A DNA stretch of 64,000 bases from Actinomycetota bacterium (GTDB lineage Bacteria; Actinomycetota; Actinomycetes; Propionibacteriales; Propionibacteriaceae): NCBI GenBank assembly GCA_020161015.1, contig JAIUOT010000024.1:1-64000 (forward strand), in the 5' to 3' direction. The notes under the pieces are model-generated. The model did no database searches, was not told where the DNA came from, and saw only the letters and a list, made by a program, of their open reading frames with translations. Position numbers and translations under genes: made by a program. The stretch's first letter is position 1; each line of letters starts with the position of its first letter. Positions 60,801 to 64,000 of the stretch are shown one piece after another.

Positions 60801-61702
60801 TGGAACTGCATCATCTGGCGCTGCTCAGGGAACTCGCCGATCGCGGCACCGTGACGGCGGTCGCCGCCGCGACGTACCGCTCGCCGTCGGCGGTGAGCCA
60901 GCAGCTGCGCAGTGCGGAGCGGGCCCTCGGCACGGCGCTGGTCGAGCAGGACGGCCGCGGGCTGCGGCTGACGGCCGCCGGCCGGCTCCTCGCCGAGGGG
61001 GCCGTCGAGGTCGCCACGGTCGTCGGCCGCCTCCAGCGCTCGCTGGACGACCTGCGCGGCACGCCCACCGGCACGGTGACCGTGTGCGGCCTGCCCAGCG
61101 CCCTGGAGTTCCTCACCCCCGGGCTGGTCGCCCGTACGGCGGGCAGCGGCGTCGTGGTGGTGCTGAGCGACGAGGACGTGGCAGAGGCCGACTTCGCGGG
61201 CCGCGCGGCCGACCACGACCTGGTGGTCGGCCACAGCCTCGCCGACGCGCCGGAGGGCTCGGACGGGCTGGCCGCGCGCCTGCTCACCCACGAGCCGCTG
61301 GACGTCGCCGTGCCGGCCGGTCACCCTCTGGCCTCGCGCGCCGCGCTCACCGCGTCCGACCTGGCGGGCGAGCGGTGGATCGGCGTTCCGGTGGGCTTCC
61401 CGTTCGACACGGTCCGGATCGCGATCGAGAACCGCGCCGGCCGGCCGCTCGAGGTCGTCCAGCGCATCCGGGACAACCGGGTGGTGGAAGCGCTGGTCGC
61501 CGCGGACGTGGGCTGCGCCCTGCTGCCCCGTTTCACCACCCGGCCGCGGCCGGAGGTGGTCCTGCTGCCCCTGCGCGACGTGCGATCGGCCCGCTCGATC
61601 GTCGCGCTGGGGCGTCCGGACCGGCTCGAGCGCGCTGCCGTCCGCGCCGTGCTGGACGCCCTCGCCGGCGCCGCGGAGGAGGCCGCGCGGCTCAGGTCAT
61701 GA
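60800..61702 (+). CDS. LysR-family transcriptional regulator
   Basis: The 300-aa protein starts MELHHLALLRELADRG and has the LysR winged helix (SPSAVSQQLRSAERALG) and a periplasmic-binding-like effector domain. It is divergent from the EamA exporter gene, probably its target, as in LysE/LysG-type pairs. Its 3' end overlaps the convergent VKOR gene by 11 bp. Confidence 0.9.
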   Translation: MELHHLALLRELADRGTVTAVAAATYRSPSAVSQQLRSAERALGTALVEQDGRGLRLTAAGRLLAEGAVEVATVVGRLQRSLDDLRGTPTGTVTVCGLPSALEFLTPGLVARTAGSGVVVVLSDEDVAEADFAGRAADHDLVVGHSLADAPEGSDGLAARLLTHEPLDVAVPAGHPLASRAALTASDLAGERWIGVPVGFPFDTVRIAIENRAGRPLEVVQRIRDNRVVEALVAADVGCALLPRFTTRPRPEVVLLPLRDVRSARSIVALGRPDRLERAAVRAVLDALAGAAEEAARLRS

Positions 61703-62312
61703 GCGGCACGTACTTGACCACCACCATGGTGACGACCGCCATCAGCCACACCGTCACCAGGAGGGCGTCCAGGCCCGCGTCGACGAACGCCCGTGCCGCT
61801 GCGCTCGCCCGCGGCGGCAGGTAGAGGTTCCCGTCACGGATGTTCACGTGGGTGAGCGAGGTGAACACCAGGGTCGTCGACAGGGTCACCAGCAGGCACC
61901 ACGGGCACAGCGCACCGATCACGAAGTAGGACTGGAAGAACAGCCAGTACGCGAAGACAACGCCGAGGGTGTAGACCACCTGGGCAGAGAGCATGAACCA
62001 CCGCGGGAACCGGACCCCACCCAGCGAGGCCACGGCGATCGTGATGACCACCGGCTCGGCGGCGAGGCCGAGGAACGCGTTCGGGAAGCCGAACAGGCTC
62101 GCCTGCCAGGAGGTGCCGACCGTCCCGCAGCTCAGCACGGCGTTGATGTTGCACGCCAGCGCCGCGCGCGGGTCGGCGGCCAGCACGACCGCGTCCACCG
62201 ACAGCACGAAGGACGCGGTCAGGCTGATCAGGGCCGAGAACAGCATGGTCCCCCAGATCCACCCGTTCGACCGCCGCAGGCGGACGAGGGCGGCCAGTGC
62301 GGCACTAGGCAC
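61692..62312 (-). CDS. Vitamin K epoxide reductase family protein (VKOR/DsbB-like)
   Basis: The 206-aa membrane protein has the VKOR cysteine pairs: CNINAVLSCGTVG (loop Cys pair) and CPWCLLV (active-site CxxC), within four to five helices. In actinobacteria VKOR reoxidises DsbA with quinone. The GTG start at 62312 overlaps the stop of the DsbA-like gene, so both are made as one unit for disulfide formation outside the cell. Confidence 0.93.
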   Translation of the reverse strand: MPSAALAALVRLRRSNGWIWGTMLFSALISLTASFVLSVDAVVLAADPRAALACNINAVLSCGTVGTSWQASLFGFPNAFLGLAAEPVVITIAVASLGGVRFPRWFMLSAQVVYTLGVVFAYWLFFQSYFVIGALCPWCLLVTLSTTLVFTSLTHVNIRDGNLYLPPRASAAARAFVDAGLDALLVTVWLMAVVTMVVVKYVPLMT

Positions 62313-63078
62313 CGGCGGCCTGCGCGATCGCCGCGGCCAGCGGGCCGGCCGTGTACGGGTCACCGGTGAAGGTCTGCCCGTTGATCAGCACGGTGGGCGT
62401 GCCCTTCACTCCGGAGTCCCAGGCCTTCTGGGTCACCTGGGCGATCCAGGGCTGGTAGGTGCCCTCCGCGAAGGAGGCCGTGACCGCCTCGGTCGCCCCG
62501 GCCTGGCGGGCCAGGTCGGTGAGCTGGGCGTCGGTGAGCCCGGGGGTGTTCTCGGCCGGCTGCTGCTCGAACAGGAGCCGGTAGAAGGCCATCGCCGCGG
62601 CGGGATCGGCGTTGGCGACGGTGGCGAAGGCGTTCGCCGCCCGGGTCGAGTAGCGGGTCCCCGAGGATGCGTTGTCGAGGAAGGACATCGCGTGCAGCTC
62701 CAGCTTGGCGGTTCCCGCGGACACCGCTGCGGCGAGGTCGCCGCCGTTGGCCCGCTCGAACTGCCCGCAGTAGGGGCACATGAAGTCGGCGTAGATGGTG
62801 ACCGTGACCGGCGCCGACTCCTGGCCGACGACGACGGCACCGGCATCGGTCGCGCCGGCCGGGGCGACCAGCGCTCCGGGCGCGGCCGCACCGGGGTCTG
62901 CGGGACGGGTGAAGGCCCAGACCATGATGCCGGCCATCACGGCGATCACGGCAAGGCCCACGATCCAGGTGGCCCGGGCGAGGCGCCCGGCGCGGGCGGA
63001 GGCAGCTTCCTGCTGCCGGCGGAGTTCCTCGCGGCGGGTGCCGCGGGAGGGGGTGGGGGGAGTCTTCTGGTTCGACAT
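62305..63078 (-). CDS. DsbA-like membrane-anchored thiol oxidoreductase
   Basis: The 257-aa protein (start ATG 63078) has a charged cytoplasmic N-terminus, one membrane helix (ATWIVGLAVIAVMAGIMVWAF) and an extracellular thioredoxin-fold DsbA domain with active site DFMCPYCGQFE and cis-Pro loop GTPTVLINGQ. It introduces disulfides into exported proteins and is recharged by the VKOR protein encoded downstream. Confidence 0.93.
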   Translation of the reverse strand: MSNQKTPPTPSRGTRREELRRQQEAASARAGRLARATWIVGLAVIAVMAGIMVWAFTRPADPGAAAPGALVAPAGATDAGAVVVGQESAPVTVTIYADFMCPYCGQFERANGGDLAAAVSAGTAKLELHAMSFLDNASSGTRYSTRAANAFATVANADPAAAMAFYRLLFEQQPAENTPGLTDAQLTDLARQAGATEAVTASFAEGTYQPWIAQVTQKAWDSGVKGTPTVLINGQTFTGDPYTAGPLAAAIAQAAGA

Positions 63079-63201
63079 GGGTGTGTGTCCGTTCCGGGCG
63101 GGGTGCCCTGGGTTCCTGACGGGTGTGAGGGGGGACGCGGAGATCGTCCGGACGCGCGCAGGCGTCATGGCCGCGCGCCGGGGCGCGGCCGGATCACAGG
63201 A

Positions 63202-63678
63202 TCAGCAGGAGCGGGACGGAGGACCGCGGCGCGGGTTGGCCCGCGAGCGGTCGAGGCCCCGGTAGTCCGCGCGGACGCGCACCGGGACGGGCCGCTGCTC
63301 GGGGACGAGCAGGGCGACGAGCTGGACCAGCGCGCCGGCGAGGATCCGGTGCGCGGAGGCCGCGACGGCCCGGGCGCCACGGACGAGGAGCGCGCCGGCA
63401 GCGAGCAGCACCGGCAGCAGGAGCAGCTGCACCACGAGCGTGGCCGCCACCATCAGCGTCCAGCTGACGACCGTGGTGGGGGCGCTCACGCAGTGCGCGC
63501 CCCCCGTGAAGTCGCTGCTGGGCACCCACTGGTAGAGCGGGTGGCCGGTCTCGAAGCAGGCCACCACGCTCACCTTCGGAAGGCGGAGCAGGGCCGGAAC
63601 GAGCGCCAGCAGCGTGACCACGCCGGCAGCCACCCGGGACCGGAGTCCGGGTCGCGGGAGCCATGCGGGCACGTGCAT
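63202..63678 (-). CDS. Hypothetical membrane protein, 158 aa
   Basis: From ATG 63678 (MHVPAWLPRPG) the protein has two or three hydrophobic segments (AAGVVTLLALVPALL, MVAATLVVQLLLLPVLLAAGALL, ILAGALVQLVALLV). A loop between them has two cysteines (VACFETGHPLYQW, GGAHCVSAP). TATCCT is 7 nt before the start, so probably leaderless. It lies upstream of the DsbA-VKOR genes on the same strand. No family recognised. Confidence 0.55.
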   Translation of the reverse strand: MHVPAWLPRPGLRSRVAAGVVTLLALVPALLRLPKVSVVACFETGHPLYQWVPSSDFTGGAHCVSAPTTVVSWTLMVAATLVVQLLLLPVLLAAGALLVRGARAVAASAHRILAGALVQLVALLVPEQRPVPVRVRADYRGLDRSRANPRRGPPSRSC

Positions 63679-63785
63679 GACCGCAAGGATAACCGGCGTG
63701 TGCCCGGCGGCGCCTGGCCGCGTCCGGGTGGCAGGGCACGCCGAAGGGCGAGACCCGCACTTTCTGCCCTCCGGGGGGCCCGTGT

Positions 63786-63791
63786 TACCCT
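63786..63791 (+). promoter_or_regulatory. -10 element of the Cys-rich leader transcript
   Basis: TACCCT fits TANNNT and ends 7 nt before ATG 63799. Transcription would begin at or next to the start codon, giving a leaderless mRNA. Confidence 0.6.
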
Positions 63792-63798
63792 CGACGAC

Positions 63799-63882
63799 AT
63801 GCACACCAGCCGCAGGCTCGCCGTATCGCTGAGCGTTCCGCGTGTTCCCATGTGCATGTGTTGTTGTCGCAGCCTGGCCTGA
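63799..63882 (+). CDS. Polycysteine leader peptide, 27 aa (probable cysteine-responsive attenuator)
   Basis: The short frame starts MHTSRRLAVSLSV and ends with the run CMCCC followed by RSLA and TGA. Five of its last ten residues before the tail are Cys or Met. Short Cys-rich leaderless peptides with an Arg pair near the start stand in front of sulfur and cysteine genes in actinobacteria, and in mycobacteria they have been shown to act as cysteine-responsive attenuators. Ribosome stalling at the Cys codons would alter the downstream RNA. The controlled gene must lie beyond the window. Confidence 0.75.
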   Translation: MHTSRRLAVSLSVPRVPMCMCCCRSLA

Positions 63883-64000
63883 CCGCAGCCTGATCGCCGC
63901 GGCCCCGGCCGCCGGCGAACCCGAACTCCCGTTCCGGGGACGACCCGCGTCCGCTGCCGCCCACCGTCTACGACCCCACCATCTCGAGGACCCTCACATA
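63883..64000 (+). promoter_or_regulatory. Region behind the leader peptide with possible attenuator hairpins
   Basis: GCGGC/GCCGC (63899-63903 / 63908-63912) makes a small hairpin. An imperfect CCGGCGAAC ... GTTCCGG repeat follows at about 63912-63938. These could be alternative structures controlled by ribosome position on the leader. No start codon of the next gene is visible before the window ends. Confidence 0.35.

Overview
The window is very GC-rich DNA from an actinobacterium. Abundant GTG/TTG starts, 4-bp ATGA/GTGA gene overlaps, many promoters of the form TANNNT placed 6-7 nt before a start codon (leaderless genes), PyrR-PyrB-PyrC clustering, a VKOR/DsbA pair and a polycysteine leader peptide all fit Actinomycetes. 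The gene set suggests Propionibacteriaceae or a near relative; that family call is inference. GC visibly drops in the first ~22.5 kb compared with the rest.

Region 1 (1-10.8 kb) is mixed. It holds a cut-off gene, two unknown genes, a 48-bp tandem repeat, a GNAT acetyltransferase, a DeoR regulator with an added Cys4 tail next to a polytopic membrane protein, a two-component system, a DUF2500-type protein and a large secreted protein with Ig-like and BspA (DUF285) repeats.

Region 2 (10,810-22,531) is an integrated element of about 11.7 kb. It sits at a tRNA-Pro(TGG) gene and is bounded by a 24-bp direct repeat of the tRNA 3' half. Matching integrase-arm-like repeats lie just inside both ends. 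At the right end are a tyrosine integrase, a 59-aa excisionase-like HTH protein and a MazEF/PemK toxin-antitoxin pair. The cargo is anti-phage in character: a three-gene CBASS-like operon (nucleotidyltransferase, S-4TM pore protein, CD-NTase), a PD-(D/E)XK nuclease fused to a STAND NTPase (Avs-like), and an ApeA-like HEPN protein. The unusual feature is the pairing of two nucleotidyltransferases around one four-TM effector with no ubiquitin-like or HORMA accessory genes.

Region 3 (22.5-46.5 kb) is core chromosome: an Fpg/Nei glycosylase, aminopeptidase N, pyrR-pyrB-pyrC, a LacI regulator with a palindromic operator, a thioesterase-FadD operon divergent from a MarR/FAD-FeS dehydrogenase unit, ettA, an ssb paralogue, and a PrsW protease upstream of two dynamin-like GTPases.

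Region 4 (46.5-53.7 kb) is a seven-gene drug-efflux-like operon. A TetR regulator lies immediately downstream of a perfect 13+1+13 palindrome and is followed by two HlyD-type adaptors, ABC ATPase, permease, permease, ABC ATPase. This resembles the enterobacterial CecR/YbhGFSR system with the double ATPase split into two genes.

Region 5 (53.7-64 kb) holds a lipoprotein, an M50-type protease, a lipase-like hydrolase, a nitroreductase, an MFS carrier, a class I amidotransferase, tandem PLDc_N-type membrane paralogues, an EamA carrier with a divergent LysR regulator, the VKOR/DsbA pair, and finally a 27-aa Cys-rich leader peptide that probably attenuates a sulfur or cysteine operon beyond the window edge.
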